From assembly GCA_030740795.1 (NCBI GenBank), contig JASLWO010000037.1, positions 1 through 64,000 of the forward strand: DNA of 64,000 bases. Direction: 5' to 3'. Positions within the stretch are counted from its first letter, which is position 1, and each line of letters begins with the position of its first letter. The DNA comes from Acidimicrobiales bacterium (lineage in GTDB: Bacteria > Actinomycetota > Acidimicrobiia > Acidimicrobiales > UBA8592). The position numbers and the translations under genes were made by a program. Below, one piece after another: positions 29,273 through 40,268 of this stretch. The notes beneath the pieces are model-generated. The model saw only the letters and a list, made by a program, of their open reading frames with translations, had not been told where the DNA came from and did no database searches.

Positions 29273-29880
29273 GCCGATTAAACGAAGAAAGCCTCCGAAT
29301 AGCTAATGAGATAATTAACCGGTACCCAATTAAAAAATCAGCACTGATACCTCTACTTCATTTAGCTCAAGAACAAGAAGGATGGGTGACAGATCAAGCA
29401 ATGCGCCACATAGCTGAGATTCTTGGAGTTACCCCTGCGGAAGTTCTGGGAACATGCAGTTTTTACGAAATGTTCAAACGAAGTCCAGTAGGAGAATATC
29501 AAGTCAATGTCTGCCACGGAATTTCTTGCCACCTACTTGGGGCAGAAAACCTCCTTCACCACGCTGAAGATACTTTAGGAATTAAAGAAGGAGAAACTAC
29601 CCAAGATGGGAAATTCTCATTAGAAGGAGTTGAGTGCATAGCCGCATGTACCGAAGCTCCATGCCTGCAAGTCAACTACCGGTATCAAAACAAGGTAACA
29701 ACATCCGATTTCAATGAGCTAGTACAAGAAATCATCGACGGAGAACGTTCAGACATACCGAAACATGGCTCATTGGCAAAGGTAAGACAAAATATTTCGC
29801 CCGAGCGACTTGCTGGAATTGAACCAGTTGAGCATGCTGAACAACCCGAATGGTTGAACCGGAATGGGCAAGACTCATGA
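29269..29880 (+). CDS. nuoE: NADH-quinone oxidoreductase subunit E
   Basis: CHGISCHLLGAE, CIAACTEAPCLQVN. Confidence 0.95.
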   Translation: MSRLNEESLRIANEIINRYPIKKSALIPLLHLAQEQEGWVTDQAMRHIAEILGVTPAEVLGTCSFYEMFKRSPVGEYQVNVCHGISCHLLGAENLLHHAEDTLGIKEGETTQDGKFSLEGVECIAACTEAPCLQVNYRYQNKVTTSDFNELVQEIIDGERSDIPKHGSLAKVRQNISPERLAGIEPVEHAEQPEWLNRNGQDS

Positions 29881-31199
29881 CGTTTCCACATATCACCACA
29901 AGTAGATGGGAGATAGAGGATGCTCATACACTTGATCGCTATCTTGAAACAGAAGGGTATAAAGCTCTAACCAAAGCTTTAACAATGACTCCGGCGCAAG
30001 TTCATGAAGAGGTTAAAAAAGCTTCTCTACTTGGAAGGGGAGGAGCGGGTTTCCCTGCTGGTGTTAAATGGGGATTTCTGCCAGAGAATGTTTGGCCACG
30101 GTACCTAGTTGTAAATGGAGATGAATCTGAACCCGGTACTTATAAAGACCGTATCCTTCTCGAACGAGACCCGCATCAACTCATAGAAGGCTGTCTTATA
30201 GCCTGTTACGCCTTAGGCCTATCCCAATGTTTTCTTTATGTACGAGGCGAGATGGCTCACGGGCAGGAGAGAATAGCAAATGCACTTAATGAGGCTTACG
30301 AAGCTGGATATGTAGGGAAAAACATACTTGGAACAGAATTCTCAGTAGATATCATCCTCCATTGGGGTGCAGGCGCTTACATCGTAGGTGAAGAGACAGC
30401 CTTGATAGAAAGCCTTGAAGGCAACAGGGGAATGCCTAGGCTCAAACCACCTTTTTTCCCTGCTTCAATTGGACTGTACGGGAAACCTACAATTGTCAAT
30501 AATGTAGAAACCCTTTCCAACGTTCCATGGATTGTTTTGCATGGGGGGGAAGAGTTCTCAAAAATTGGTTCAGAACAATCAACTGGAACACGAATATTTG
30601 CTGTCTCTGGGCATGTGAATAACCCAGGTGTATTTGAAGTCGAATTCGGCACTACAACATTTCGTGACTTAATCATGGGAGATGAATACGGCCAAGGAAT
30701 TAGAAACGGGAACCAGATGAAGGCCTTCATTCCCGGTGGGGCATCAGCCCCATGGTTTTTTGAAGAACACCTTGATGTGTCATTAGAGAAATCGACTGTT
30801 GACCAGGCCGGTTCCATGCTTGGCTCAGGAGCAATAGTTGTCATGGATGAAACGACAGACATAGTTCGGGCATGCCACAACGTCGTCAGATTCTTTTCAA
30901 GAGAGTCATGTGGTAAATGCGCTCCATGCCGTGAAGGAACAAACTGGTTAGAGAAAATACTTCGAAGAATCATCGATGGCAACGGAAGAAAAGACGATTT
31001 AGATCTCCTTCTTGACGTCTGTGACAACATCAGCCCCGGAATTACTTGGCCACCGAAGCAAACAACGATATGCCCACTCGGACCATCGGCAGTTTCGCCT
31101 ATTTCATCAGCTATCAAACGATACAGATCAGAATTTGAAGCATATGTAACGCTGCCTCAAACAGGAACCTCTGTCGGGATCCAAGGTGGAACGTCATGA
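29877..31199 (+). CDS. nuoF: NADH-quinone oxidoreductase subunit F
   Basis: LLGRGGAGFPAGVKWGF, VNGDESEPGTYKDR, ESCGKCAPCREGT; ATGA overlap with nuoE. Confidence 0.97.
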   Translation: MTFPHITTSRWEIEDAHTLDRYLETEGYKALTKALTMTPAQVHEEVKKASLLGRGGAGFPAGVKWGFLPENVWPRYLVVNGDESEPGTYKDRILLERDPHQLIEGCLIACYALGLSQCFLYVRGEMAHGQERIANALNEAYEAGYVGKNILGTEFSVDIILHWGAGAYIVGEETALIESLEGNRGMPRLKPPFFPASIGLYGKPTIVNNVETLSNVPWIVLHGGEEFSKIGSEQSTGTRIFAVSGHVNNPGVFEVEFGTTTFRDLIMGDEYGQGIRNGNQMKAFIPGGASAPWFFEEHLDVSLEKSTVDQAGSMLGSGAIVVMDETTDIVRACHNVVRFFSRESCGKCAPCREGTNWLEKILRRIIDGNGRKDDLDLLLDVCDNISPGITWPPKQTTICPLGPSAVSPISSAIKRYRSEFEAYVTLPQTGTSVGIQGGTS

Positions 31200-33703
31200 G
31201 CGAAACCATGCATAGTCAGGACCTCATCAACTTCACTCTAAATGGAGAAGAAGTCAGCGCAGCTAATGGCGATAATCTCATCGATGCCTGCGAAAAGGCT
31301 GGAGTTGAAATTCCCCGATTCTGCTATCACAAGCGAATGAATTCTGTAGGAATGTGTCGTATGTGCATCGTGGAAGTTGACACAGGAAGAGGTCCTGCAC
31401 TCCAACCAAGTTGCATGCTTACCGTGAGTGAAGGAATGGCTGTAAACACAGAATCTGAAACCACCAAAAAAGCTCAGGATGGGGTACTAGAATTTTTGCT
31501 CCTCAATCACCCTTTAGATTGTCCTATCTGTGATAAAGGTGGAGAATGCCCTCTCCAAGACCAGACAATTGCATTTGGGCCTGGCGAAACACGGTTCGTA
31601 GAAGAGAAACGCCACTTTGAAAAACCCATATCAATTAACGAAAATGTGTACCTAGATAGAGAACGTTGCATACTCTGCGATCGTTGCACACGTTTCGCCG
31701 ATGAAGTCGTAGGTGACCCGTTGATTCATTTCATTGATCGAGGAAACGCCACACAAGTTAATACATTTCCTGATGATCCTTTCGCATCCTATTTCAGCGG
31801 CAATGTAGTACAAATCTGCCCGGTTGGGGCATTAACCGCTAAACCATACAGATTTAAAGCCCGGCCATGGGACCTAGAAGAAATTGAATCGACTTACCCC
31901 AATCCGCTCGGAGATAGAATCACCATTCAATCATCTAGAGATCAAGTCCTCCGATTCCAAGGCCTAGATAAAGAATCAGTTAATTGGGGTTGGTTGACGG
32001 ATAAGGACAGATTCTCTTTTCAGGCTTTTCAAAGCGAGTACAGAGTTCAAGAACCACTAGTAAGAGGAGGAGGTTTAAATAGGCCCGATAGAAATGGCCT
32101 CGGTCTCGTCGCTTCTTCATGGTCTAATGTTCTCACTATGGCCACTGATGCTATCAAGCAAACAGTGCCGGATCGGATTGCTGTAATTGGAGGATCCCGA
32201 TTAACAAATGAATCACAATATTCATGGACAAAATTGGCTAAAGGTATTATTGGAACCGATCATGTTGATGCAAGTCTCGGAGATGAACTCCCACCTCAAG
32301 CCATATTAGGACTTCCAAAAACAACGGTCAACGAAGTTTGTTCTGCTGGCAACACCGTAATTTTGATAGCACCTGATCTAAAGGAAGAATATGGAACCCT
32401 GTACATTCGGTTACGTCATGCTGCTTTAGAAAATGACGTTAAGATCATTGAGCTTTCCCCAACGGAAACCGGGCTCAGTAATGTCGCTGCAATCACGCTT
32501 CACCCAAGACCCGGTGAAATCGCTAAAGTGGTCCATTCGCTGCTCACCGGCGAAGGCCCAGTTGAAATAGGTGGTATTCCCAAAGAACTAATCCTTCAAG
32601 CCCATGAACTGGTCAAAGACAGAGATCTTAAAGTTGTTTACGGCAAGCAATCAATAGCAGAATCTGATCAGCCAATAATTGAAGCTCTCTCCTTGTTGAA
32701 ACGGAACCCTAACTCAAAGTTCCTACCTTTAGTACGTAGAGGGAACGCCATGGGTGCGATTCAGATGGGTATGGCTCCAGGTCTTCTACCTGGCCAGGTG
32801 ACCCTTGCTGAAGGCTCTGAAGCGTTCAATGATATTTGGCCAAACTTACCAAATAAACAAGGAATGGGAACAGAAGAAATTCTCCAAAGCGCAGCTGATG
32901 GAATGATTGACGTTCTATTTATCCTAGGAGCTGACCCGTTATCAGATTTCTACGACCCTGAACTTGTTGAAAAAGCATTAACCACTGTTAAGTCCGTAAT
33001 TTCGGTTGACCTATTCGTAAATGCATCCGCTTATCATGCTGACATATTTTTCCCAGCTTCAGCGTTTATCGAGGTAAACGGTAGTCACACAAATATTGAA
33101 GGAAGGATTACCCCAATCCGGAAAAAAGTAACGTCACCTGGAACCACGAGACCAGATTGGATGATTGCTGCTGAAATCGCAAACAGGCTTGATCATGATT
33201 TACGCATTGAAAAACCGGAAGATGTATGGGGTGAATTGAGCCCAAGATCAATAAGCCACGCTAATGTCAGCATGGATTCAATCGGTGCAACACCTGAAGG
33301 GCAACTTCTAGAATCAACAGATGTAATAGAATTAGAAGAAATTGAAGAAATTTCAGACACCCGACCGTTTGATTCGTATTCCTTGCGGTTAGTTCTTGCA
33401 AAACGAATGTATGACAGAGGAACCGTAACTCAAATGTCTCCATCTCTAAAAGAATTTACGGGTACAAGCCAACTTCATATTAACCCAACTGATTTTAAAG
33501 CTATGGGGATCCAAAATGGTAAACCAGTTCTTGTCACGGCTGGAGATAGAAATCTTACAGTTCTAGTTATTCCTGACAAAAGAATCCCTCGGTCAATAGC
33601 ATTTGGTTATCTAAATCAAACGGGGGAAGATCTTAGAACACTTTTGATTAAAGGAGCGGACAGCATAGATATCCGTATTGACCCAACATCGAGGGTAGGT
33701 TGA
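31196..33703 (+). CDS. nuoG: NADH-quinone oxidoreductase subunit G
   Basis: RFCYHKRMNSVGMCRMC, CDKGGECPLQDQ, CILCDRCTRF, molybdopterin-oxidoreductase-like C-terminus. Confidence 0.95.
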   Translation: MSETMHSQDLINFTLNGEEVSAANGDNLIDACEKAGVEIPRFCYHKRMNSVGMCRMCIVEVDTGRGPALQPSCMLTVSEGMAVNTESETTKKAQDGVLEFLLLNHPLDCPICDKGGECPLQDQTIAFGPGETRFVEEKRHFEKPISINENVYLDRERCILCDRCTRFADEVVGDPLIHFIDRGNATQVNTFPDDPFASYFSGNVVQICPVGALTAKPYRFKARPWDLEEIESTYPNPLGDRITIQSSRDQVLRFQGLDKESVNWGWLTDKDRFSFQAFQSEYRVQEPLVRGGGLNRPDRNGLGLVASSWSNVLTMATDAIKQTVPDRIAVIGGSRLTNESQYSWTKLAKGIIGTDHVDASLGDELPPQAILGLPKTTVNEVCSAGNTVILIAPDLKEEYGTLYIRLRHAALENDVKIIELSPTETGLSNVAAITLHPRPGEIAKVVHSLLTGEGPVEIGGIPKELILQAHELVKDRDLKVVYGKQSIAESDQPIIEALSLLKRNPNSKFLPLVRRGNAMGAIQMGMAPGLLPGQVTLAEGSEAFNDIWPNLPNKQGMGTEEILQSAADGMIDVLFILGADPLSDFYDPELVEKALTTVKSVISVDLFVNASAYHADIFFPASAFIEVNGSHTNIEGRITPIRKKVTSPGTTRPDWMIAAEIANRLDHDLRIEKPEDVWGELSPRSISHANVSMDSIGATPEGQLLESTDVIELEEIEEISDTRPFDSYSLRLVLAKRMYDRGTVTQMSPSLKEFTGTSQLHINPTDFKAMGIQNGKPVLVTAGDRNLTVLVIPDKRIPRSIAFGYLNQTGEDLRTLLIKGADSIDIRIDPTSRVG

Positions 33704-33704
33704 G

Positions 33705-34928
33705 ATGATTGCTGGACTTGACCCGCTCTTTCTAGGTGATGCAGGGACAATGGAGGTCTTGTTAATCGTTGTTATGAAAGTAGTAGTTGCATTCGCGTTA
33801 TTACTAGTATCCGTAATGCTTTATATCTGGTGGATGAGGAAATTTATTGGAGCCATGCAAAACCGTGTTGGTCCCAGTCGAGCTGGCCCATTTGGCATAT
33901 TACAAACACTGGCAGATGGAATAAAACTTTTCTTTAAGGAAGATCTCATCCCAAATAAAGCTGACAAGCTGGTATTTAGAATTGCACCCTTTTTCTCTAT
34001 AGTTCCGGCCCTTTTGGTCTTTTCAGTTGTTCCAGTCGCAGGAGATTTTAGTAGTGGCGGGGATGGCACAGTTACGTGGTTCGGTAACAAGACTTTCGTA
34101 CAGTTAGCAGACCCTCATATCGGGATCCTATTTGTCCTAGCCATGTCATCAATCGCAGTCTATGGAATTATGTTGGCCGGGTGGTCGTCAGGTTCAAAAT
34201 ACCCCCTTCTAGGTTCTGTTAGAGCTTCAGCTCAAATGGTCTCCTATGAAGCCGCTCTAGGTCTTGCCTTAGTTGCAGTTCTGATGAAAACTGGAACGCT
34301 ATCAACACATGATATTGCGCTTAGTCAAAATGGTGGAATAACCGACTGGGGCCTTGTGATTACTGGCTTTGTCCCTTTCATTGTTTTCTTTATTGCGACA
34401 ACAGCAGAATTGAATTCACCTCCATTTGATCTTGTAGAAGCTGAACAAGAACTTGTTGGAGGGTTTCACACCGAATATAGCTCAATACGATTCGCTCTTT
34501 TCTTTATGGCTGAGTTCATGAACGTAATAACCATGTCGGCAGTGATGGTTACTTTATTTTTTGGCGGACCTGGCGGGTACTACCCTTCATTCGGACCAGC
34601 GTGGCTTTGGGGACTTTTCTGGTTTGTAGGAAAAGTTTTCATCTTCGCATCAGTTTTTGTTTGGATGCGTGGAACTCTCCCTCGTCCAAGATATGACCAA
34701 CTTATGGATTTAGGATGGAAAATACTTATTCCTTTAGCGTTAGGGTGGGTGCTGCTTCTAGCGACATTAGATGTGTTCGAAGACCGAGGAAATGATGGAG
34801 GGTTATCCCAAATCCTTGTTCTCGTTGTTAGCGTAACCACGCTAACTCTTTTAGCCGGTTTACTCATGAAATCAATCACCATAGGCAAAGAGCGAAGAGA
34901 AGCAGAAGGAGAAGAGGTATTCGGATGA
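33705..34928 (+). CDS. nuoH: NADH-quinone oxidoreductase subunit H (copy 1)
   Basis: MQNRVGPSRAGPFGILQTLADGIKL, AELNSPPFDLVEAEQELVGGFHTEYS. Confidence 0.96.
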   Translation: MIAGLDPLFLGDAGTMEVLLIVVMKVVVAFALLLVSVMLYIWWMRKFIGAMQNRVGPSRAGPFGILQTLADGIKLFFKEDLIPNKADKLVFRIAPFFSIVPALLVFSVVPVAGDFSSGGDGTVTWFGNKTFVQLADPHIGILFVLAMSSIAVYGIMLAGWSSGSKYPLLGSVRASAQMVSYEAALGLALVAVLMKTGTLSTHDIALSQNGGITDWGLVITGFVPFIVFFIATTAELNSPPFDLVEAEQELVGGFHTEYSSIRFALFFMAEFMNVITMSAVMVTLFFGGPGGYYPSFGPAWLWGLFWFVGKVFIFASVFVWMRGTLPRPRYDQLMDLGWKILIPLALGWVLLLATLDVFEDRGNDGGLSQILVLVVSVTTLTLLAGLLMKSITIGKERREAEGEEVFG

Positions 34929-34977
34929 ATCAAATCTCCCCCTTCAAGTCTTTTAAATCTCAGAGAGGGTCACCCCA

Positions 34978-35616
34978 ATGAGTATGCTCAATTTTTTTAA
35001 AGGTTTCGCTGTTACCTTTGGCAAACTCAATCATGCTACTAAATCCGGAAAGGTCGTCACTACAAGCTACCCGAAGGAGAAAAGAGATAAACCTCTAAGA
35101 CTCCATGGAAGGCATGTACTGAATCGTTATGACGATGGAATGGAAAAATGCATAGGATGTGAACTTTGCGCAAGCGTCTGCCCAGCGAATTGCATCTACG
35201 TACGCGGAGCTGACAACGACCTTGACCAACCAACATCGCCTGGGGAGCGCTTTGGTTTCATTTACGAAATAAATTACCTTCGCTGCATCCATTGCGATCT
35301 CTGCGTTGAAGCATGCCCTACACAAGCAATTACAGAAACCAAACTTTTTGAGTTTTCCTTCACTGATCGTCAACAAGCTATATACACCAAAGAGGAGTTA
35401 GTAGTTGATGACACTGGGAAACCCAAACACCTTCCATGGGAAGACTGGCGACCTGGTGAAGATGAATTCACCTCAGCATGGATGCGAGCGACTTCACCTT
35501 CTGGCGCAGCCAGCTATGCAGGTAAGGTCCAATGGACTCCAGAACTTGGATATGGAACCCGCCAACCAGAAAAAGGTCAAAGCGAACAGATACTAGAAAC
35601 AGAAGGTGATCAGTGA
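34978..35616 (+). CDS. nuoI: NADH-quinone oxidoreductase subunit I (copy 1)
   Basis: CIGCELCASVCP, CIHCDLCVEACP. Confidence 0.96.
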   Translation: MSMLNFFKGFAVTFGKLNHATKSGKVVTTSYPKEKRDKPLRLHGRHVLNRYDDGMEKCIGCELCASVCPANCIYVRGADNDLDQPTSPGERFGFIYEINYLRCIHCDLCVEACPTQAITETKLFEFSFTDRQQAIYTKEELVVDDTGKPKHLPWEDWRPGEDEFTSAWMRATSPSGAASYAGKVQWTPELGYGTRQPEKGQSEQILETEGDQ

Positions 35617-36350
35617 TGGAAGCTGTAACTTTCTTTATCGCCGCTTTAATTGCAGTCGCCGGCGCTTGCGGAGTCGTTTTTCTAAAGAACCCCGTACACG
35701 CTGCCCTCTCTCTAGTAGCCACTCTGTTTGGAGTAGCTATTCATTTCATAAATTTAGAAGCCTACTTCTTAGCAGTCGTCCAAGTTATTGTGTATGCAGG
35801 TGCAATCGTCATCCTATTCCTATTTGTCATAATGCTCTTAGGCGTGGACAGGGCTGAGAGTATGGAAACAGACCCAATCATCGGCCAGCGGCAAATAGCT
35901 CTTCTTGCAACCGTCGGATTATTAATACTAGGAACTCTCATTGGTGTCGCATTCTCAGGAGATGTAACCGGGATCCCACCAATCGAAGCTCAACAATCAA
36001 CTTTTGATGGCGGATTGGTTATAGATAATGGGTCTATAGATGAAGGAATTCCGCCACAACAAAACATCAAAGAAATAGGAAGAGGACTATTCTCCACAAG
36101 GTATGTATTTGCGTTAGAAATTACCGCACTTCTTCTTACGATAGGTGTCGTAGGAGCAGTGGTACTGACCAGAAGACCTAAATCAGCGTTGGATCCTCTG
36201 CCCGATGAAGAACCATCAGCGATAATGCGCAACTCAGAAGAAGAATTAGCAGAAACTCCAAGTGAGATTGAAGAAACCCCTACCGAAGAAACCGGAAAGT
36301 CCGATACAGAGAATCTTTCCAATGAAGAATCGGAGGTAATCGGAGAATGA
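35613..36350 (+). CDS. nuoJ: NADH-quinone oxidoreductase subunit J (copy 1), acidic C-terminal tail
   Basis: [51 protein letters not shown]. Confidence 0.94.
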   Translation: MMEAVTFFIAALIAVAGACGVVFLKNPVHAALSLVATLFGVAIHFINLEAYFLAVVQVIVYAGAIVILFLFVIMLLGVDRAESMETDPIIGQRQIALLATVGLLILGTLIGVAFSGDVTGIPPIEAQQSTFDGGLVIDNGSIDEGIPPQQNIKEIGRGLFSTRYVFALEITALLLTIGVVGAVVLTRRPKSALDPLPDEEPSAIMRNSEEELAETPSEIEETPTEETGKSDTENLSNEESEVIGE

Positions 36351-36664
36351 CTTTAGCTCTAACAATAGGAACCGAATACTACCTAGCCCTTTCAGCCTTA
36401 CTTTTCACAATCGGTGCCGGAGGGCTACTTGTTCGGAGGAACCCACTGATTATGTTTATGTGCATTGAATTAATGCTCAATGCCGCAAACCTAGCCTTCG
36501 TTAGCTTTGGGAAAGAAATGGGTGATCTGGGAGGTCAACTATCAGTTCTTTTTGTTCTTGTAGTAGCAGCAGCCGAAGTGGTAATCGGATTAGCGATCGT
36601 AGTAGCTGTAATGCGTAGGCGACCTAAAGCATCAATTGACGAAGTATCGGTTCTAAGAGGGTAG
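36347..36664 (+). CDS. nuoK: NADH-quinone oxidoreductase subunit K (copy 1)
   Basis: [23 protein letters not shown]. Confidence 0.95.
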   Translation: MTLALTIGTEYYLALSALLFTIGAGGLLVRRNPLIMFMCIELMLNAANLAFVSFGKEMGDLGGQLSVLFVLVVAAAEVVIGLAIVVAVMRRRPKASIDEVSVLRG

Positions 36665-38622
36665 TGATGGATAATCTTGTTTGGTTAATACCCGCCTTCC
36701 CTCTCATCGGCTTCACCCTTCTTCTTCTTTTCGGTAAACGACTAGGAGAACCAAATGCGGGATGGCTTGCCACAATTATGGTTTCTGGCTCGTTCATTTC
36801 AACGCTATGCGTTTTCATCGGAATGGTAGGGAAACCTGGGGAGGAGCGAGTATATGAGATAACGCTTTTTGAATGGATTCCATCTGGGGAACTAACCGTA
36901 GGACTGGGCTTTCTAGCAGATCCTCTATCTATAACTATGGCCCTTTTCATAACCGGCGTAAGTGCCTTAATTCACATGTATGCGATTGGGTATATGCATG
37001 GAGACCAGAATTTCTCTAAATTCTTTATTTACCTCAACTTATTTGTTTTTTCTATGCTTATGCTCGTCCTTGGCGACAACCTCTTAATAACTTTCTTAGG
37101 TTGGGAAGGAGTAGGGGCCTGTTCATATTTACTTATTTCCTTTTGGCACCAAGACCCAGCAAATGCCTCAGCAGGCAAGAAAGCTTTCGTCACCAATCGG
37201 GTAGGTGATTGGGGCTTTATGGTCGCGATGTTCCTACTTTTCTTCAATATCGGCTCCCTAAAATACAGTGATATTTTCTCTTCAGTAATTAATGCCGATG
37301 CATTAACTCAAACAACAGCAACGGCTATCGTGGCCATGCTGTTCATAGGAGCTGCAGGTAAATCAGCACAGTTCCCACTTTATTTATGGCTCCCAGACGC
37401 CATGGCAGGACCAACCCCAGTCTCGGCTTTAATCCATGCTGCGACGATGGTTACATCTGGAGTCTATTTATTGACAAGAATGAACCCAGTTCTAGCTGAA
37501 GCAGCTGGCTGGTCAACCAATTTAATTTGGATAGTGGGCTTATTTACTGCTCTATTTGCTGCTACTGCTGCAGTTGCACAAAACGATATAAAGAAAGTTC
37601 TCGCATACTCGACGGTAAGCCAACTTGGTTTCATGTTTGTAGCTGTTGGCTCAGGCCTTTATGTAGCAGCAATTTTTCATATGATTACACATGCCTTTTT
37701 CAAAGCCCTTCTTTTCCTCGGGGCAGGATCAGTAATTCATGGAATGCATGATGAGCAAGACATGAGAAAATATGGGGCTTTGAAAAAAGTCATGCCAATC
37801 ACCGCCAGCACATTTATTATCGGCTGGCTAGCAATTTCAGGGATCCCTCCGTTTTCAGGATTTTGGTCCAAGGACGAAGTTCTCCTTGCAGCCTGGAATG
37901 AGAATAGGGTCGCTTGGGTACTTCTCCTAATAGCAGCGATAATGACTGCGTTCTACATGAGCAGACTTGTTTTTATGACTTTCTTCGGCGAGAAGCGATG
38001 GGGAGAGGAAGAAAAGGAAACGAATTTACTAGATGAAGGTGAAGAAATTCTACCTTCAGACGAAGATCAGCCACACACCGTTAACCCTCATGAATCTCCA
38101 GTGTTGATGTGGTTCCCGTTAGTAGCATTAGCAGGACTCGCAGTGTTCGCGGGAATATTGAATCTACCGTTTAGCCACGACACTAAATATCTTGAAAAGT
38201 GGTTAGAACCTGTCCTTTTCGGAAATGAAGTACACGTTCTTGCTTCAACCTCAACAAAATGGCTTTTAGCTATTATTGCGATCATAGGAGCGACAATTGG
38301 CGTAGTTAGCGCCGCTTGGGTGTATTTAAAGAATCGTTTCGACTCCACTAAAATAGAACTTCCCATCCTTCAAGATGCTTGGAGATTTGATCGCTCTGTA
38401 AGCGAATTTATGGGAGGGCCCGGAAAGAAAGTATTTGAATTAGTGACTTGGTTCGATAGAACCGTTATAGATGGCGCAGTAAATGGGGCTGGGAAATTAA
38501 CCCAAGGTTTAGGAACACGGTTACGCGCCACACAAACTGGCCTAATTAGAACGTACGCATTGGGAATGGTCATTGGCGCTGTCGCTATTCTTGCTTATTT
38601 CGTTTCAAGGATGAACTTCTAA
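36664..38622 (+). CDS. nuoL: NADH-quinone oxidoreductase subunit L (copy 1)
   Basis: WEGVGACSYLLISFW, LPDAMAGPTPVSALIHAATMVTSGVYL. Confidence 0.96.
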   Translation: MMDNLVWLIPAFPLIGFTLLLLFGKRLGEPNAGWLATIMVSGSFISTLCVFIGMVGKPGEERVYEITLFEWIPSGELTVGLGFLADPLSITMALFITGVSALIHMYAIGYMHGDQNFSKFFIYLNLFVFSMLMLVLGDNLLITFLGWEGVGACSYLLISFWHQDPANASAGKKAFVTNRVGDWGFMVAMFLLFFNIGSLKYSDIFSSVINADALTQTTATAIVAMLFIGAAGKSAQFPLYLWLPDAMAGPTPVSALIHAATMVTSGVYLLTRMNPVLAEAAGWSTNLIWIVGLFTALFAATAAVAQNDIKKVLAYSTVSQLGFMFVAVGSGLYVAAIFHMITHAFFKALLFLGAGSVIHGMHDEQDMRKYGALKKVMPITASTFIIGWLAISGIPPFSGFWSKDEVLLAAWNENRVAWVLLLIAAIMTAFYMSRLVFMTFFGEKRWGEEEKETNLLDEGEEILPSDEDQPHTVNPHESPVLMWFPLVALAGLAVFAGILNLPFSHDTKYLEKWLEPVLFGNEVHVLASTSTKWLLAIIAIIGATIGVVSAAWVYLKNRFDSTKIELPILQDAWRFDRSVSEFMGGPGKKVFELVTWFDRTVIDGAVNGAGKLTQGLGTRLRATQTGLIRTYALGMVIGAVAILAYFVSRMNF

Positions 38623-40268
38623 TGGGTTTACTAACTATCTTTGCCGCCGCTTTACCAGAAACATCATTCCCTGCCATCCCCGTGCTTGTGTTACTCCCGG
38701 CATTTGGAGCAGTTGCCGTAGCGTTAACTCCGAATGCAAGAATTGGCTTACACAAACTACTAGCAACGGTCTTTACTGGAATAACAGGAGCCATCTCCGT
38801 ATGGGTTTTAACAGCGTTTGAGAGCAATGGCGATTATCAATTCTTATCTGAACAGACCTGGGTGGACAGTCTTGGGATTCAGTGGTTAGCAGGTATAGAT
38901 GGAATCTCACTGTTTCTGGTAGTACTCACTGGTTTATTATTCCCATTCGTAGTTATTGCCATAAACCCACATCATGACCACAAGGCTTACTACATCTGGA
39001 TCCAACTCCTTCAAACGGGATGCATGGGCGTATTCGTTTCCCTTGACCTGTTTATGTTCTTTGTCTTTTTTGAGATCGTTCTCGTTCCCATGTATTTCCT
39101 TATAGGGAAATGGGGACACGGAAATGCTAGATATGCCGCCACGAAATTCTTTCTTTACACGATGCTTGGTTCCGCTTTGATGTTGGTCAGTATCATCTCT
39201 TTGGTCGTGCTTCACTCCAAAAATGCAGGTACAGACCTAACCTTTAATTTAATAGAAATAGCCTCCAACCCTGCCATTTCAACAACATCAGCACGAATAA
39301 TCTTTCTAGGATTCGCACTAGCTTTCGCCGTGAAAGTTCCACTATTCCCAGTTCACACATGGCTCCCTGACGCACATACTGAAGCTCCAACAGCAGGATC
39401 GGTCATCCTTGCAGGAGTAATGCTTAAATTAGGTACGTACGGATTTATTAGATTCGGGTTATATCTTTTCCCAGAAGCCTCGCACTTTTTTGCACCGCTA
39501 TTTATAACACTTGGCGTTGTCGGAATTATTTATGGGGCGATAGTCGCAACAATGCAAAAAGACCTCAAGCGGCTCGTGGCGTACTCTTCAATAGCTCACC
39601 TTGGCTTCATTGTGCTAGGAACCTTCGCTCTCAATACTCAGGGAATTCAAGGCGCCACAGTTCAAATGATCAATCACGGACTATCTACTGGCGCACTTTT
39701 CATGCTTGTCGGGCTCATCTATGAGAGAAGGCATACTCGTCAAATTTCTGAGCTCGGAGGAATACAGAAATCGGCGCCTGTGTTAGCTGGAACTTTCACA
39801 TTAGTAATGCTTTCATCAGTTGGACTCCCAGGTCTTAACGGCTTTGTTGGAGAATTCCTCATTCTTCTCGGAGCTTTCACAGCTCATCGTTGGTGGGCAC
39901 TTCTCGCGGCTACTGGCGTTATTCTCGCAGCTCTCTACCTCCTATGGGCTTACCAAAGAGTTTTCCATGGGCCTGAAAATGGTGCAGATGATCAAGACAA
40001 TACAACACCAGATTTAACTAACTGGGAACGACTTACTCTATTTCCCCTGATAGCAGGGATTATCTTCCTAGGAATTTACCCGAAACCCATGCTTGACCGA
40101 ATAGAACCAGCCGTAGACAAACTAGTTACCCATATAGAAGAAACAATTGGTGATGATTCATTCACTGAACCTGTACCAACTGTTCAGATTCGACAATCAT
40201 TTACCGATCTTCTTGAACAAACTCACGAAACACACGAAGACAACACTCATTCAGGAGGGCATGAATGA
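38622..40268 (+). CDS. nuoM: NADH-quinone oxidoreductase subunit M (copy 1)
   Basis: FFEIVLVPMYFLIGKWG, HTWLPDAHTEAPTAGSVILAGVMLKLGTYG. Confidence 0.96.
   Translation: MGLLTIFAAALPETSFPAIPVLVLLPAFGAVAVALTPNARIGLHKLLATVFTGITGAISVWVLTAFESNGDYQFLSEQTWVDSLGIQWLAGIDGISLFLVVLTGLLFPFVVIAINPHHDHKAYYIWIQLLQTGCMGVFVSLDLFMFFVFFEIVLVPMYFLIGKWGHGNARYAATKFFLYTMLGSALMLVSIISLVVLHSKNAGTDLTFNLIEIASNPAISTTSARIIFLGFALAFAVKVPLFPVHTWLPDAHTEAPTAGSVILAGVMLKLGTYGFIRFGLYLFPEASHFFAPLFITLGVVGIIYGAIVATMQKDLKRLVAYSSIAHLGFIVLGTFALNTQGIQGATVQMINHGLSTGALFMLVGLIYERRHTRQISELGGIQKSAPVLAGTFTLVMLSSVGLPGLNGFVGEFLILLGAFTAHRWWALLAATGVILAALYLLWAYQRVFHGPENGADDQDNTTPDLTNWERLTLFPLIAGIIFLGIYPKPMLDRIEPAVDKLVTHIEETIGDDSFTEPVPTVQIRQSFTDLLEQTHETHEDNTHSGGHE

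Noticed and set aside
29850-29880. 31-nt nuoE/nuoF overlap
   Set aside because: ATG at 29877 gives a standard ATGA overlap.
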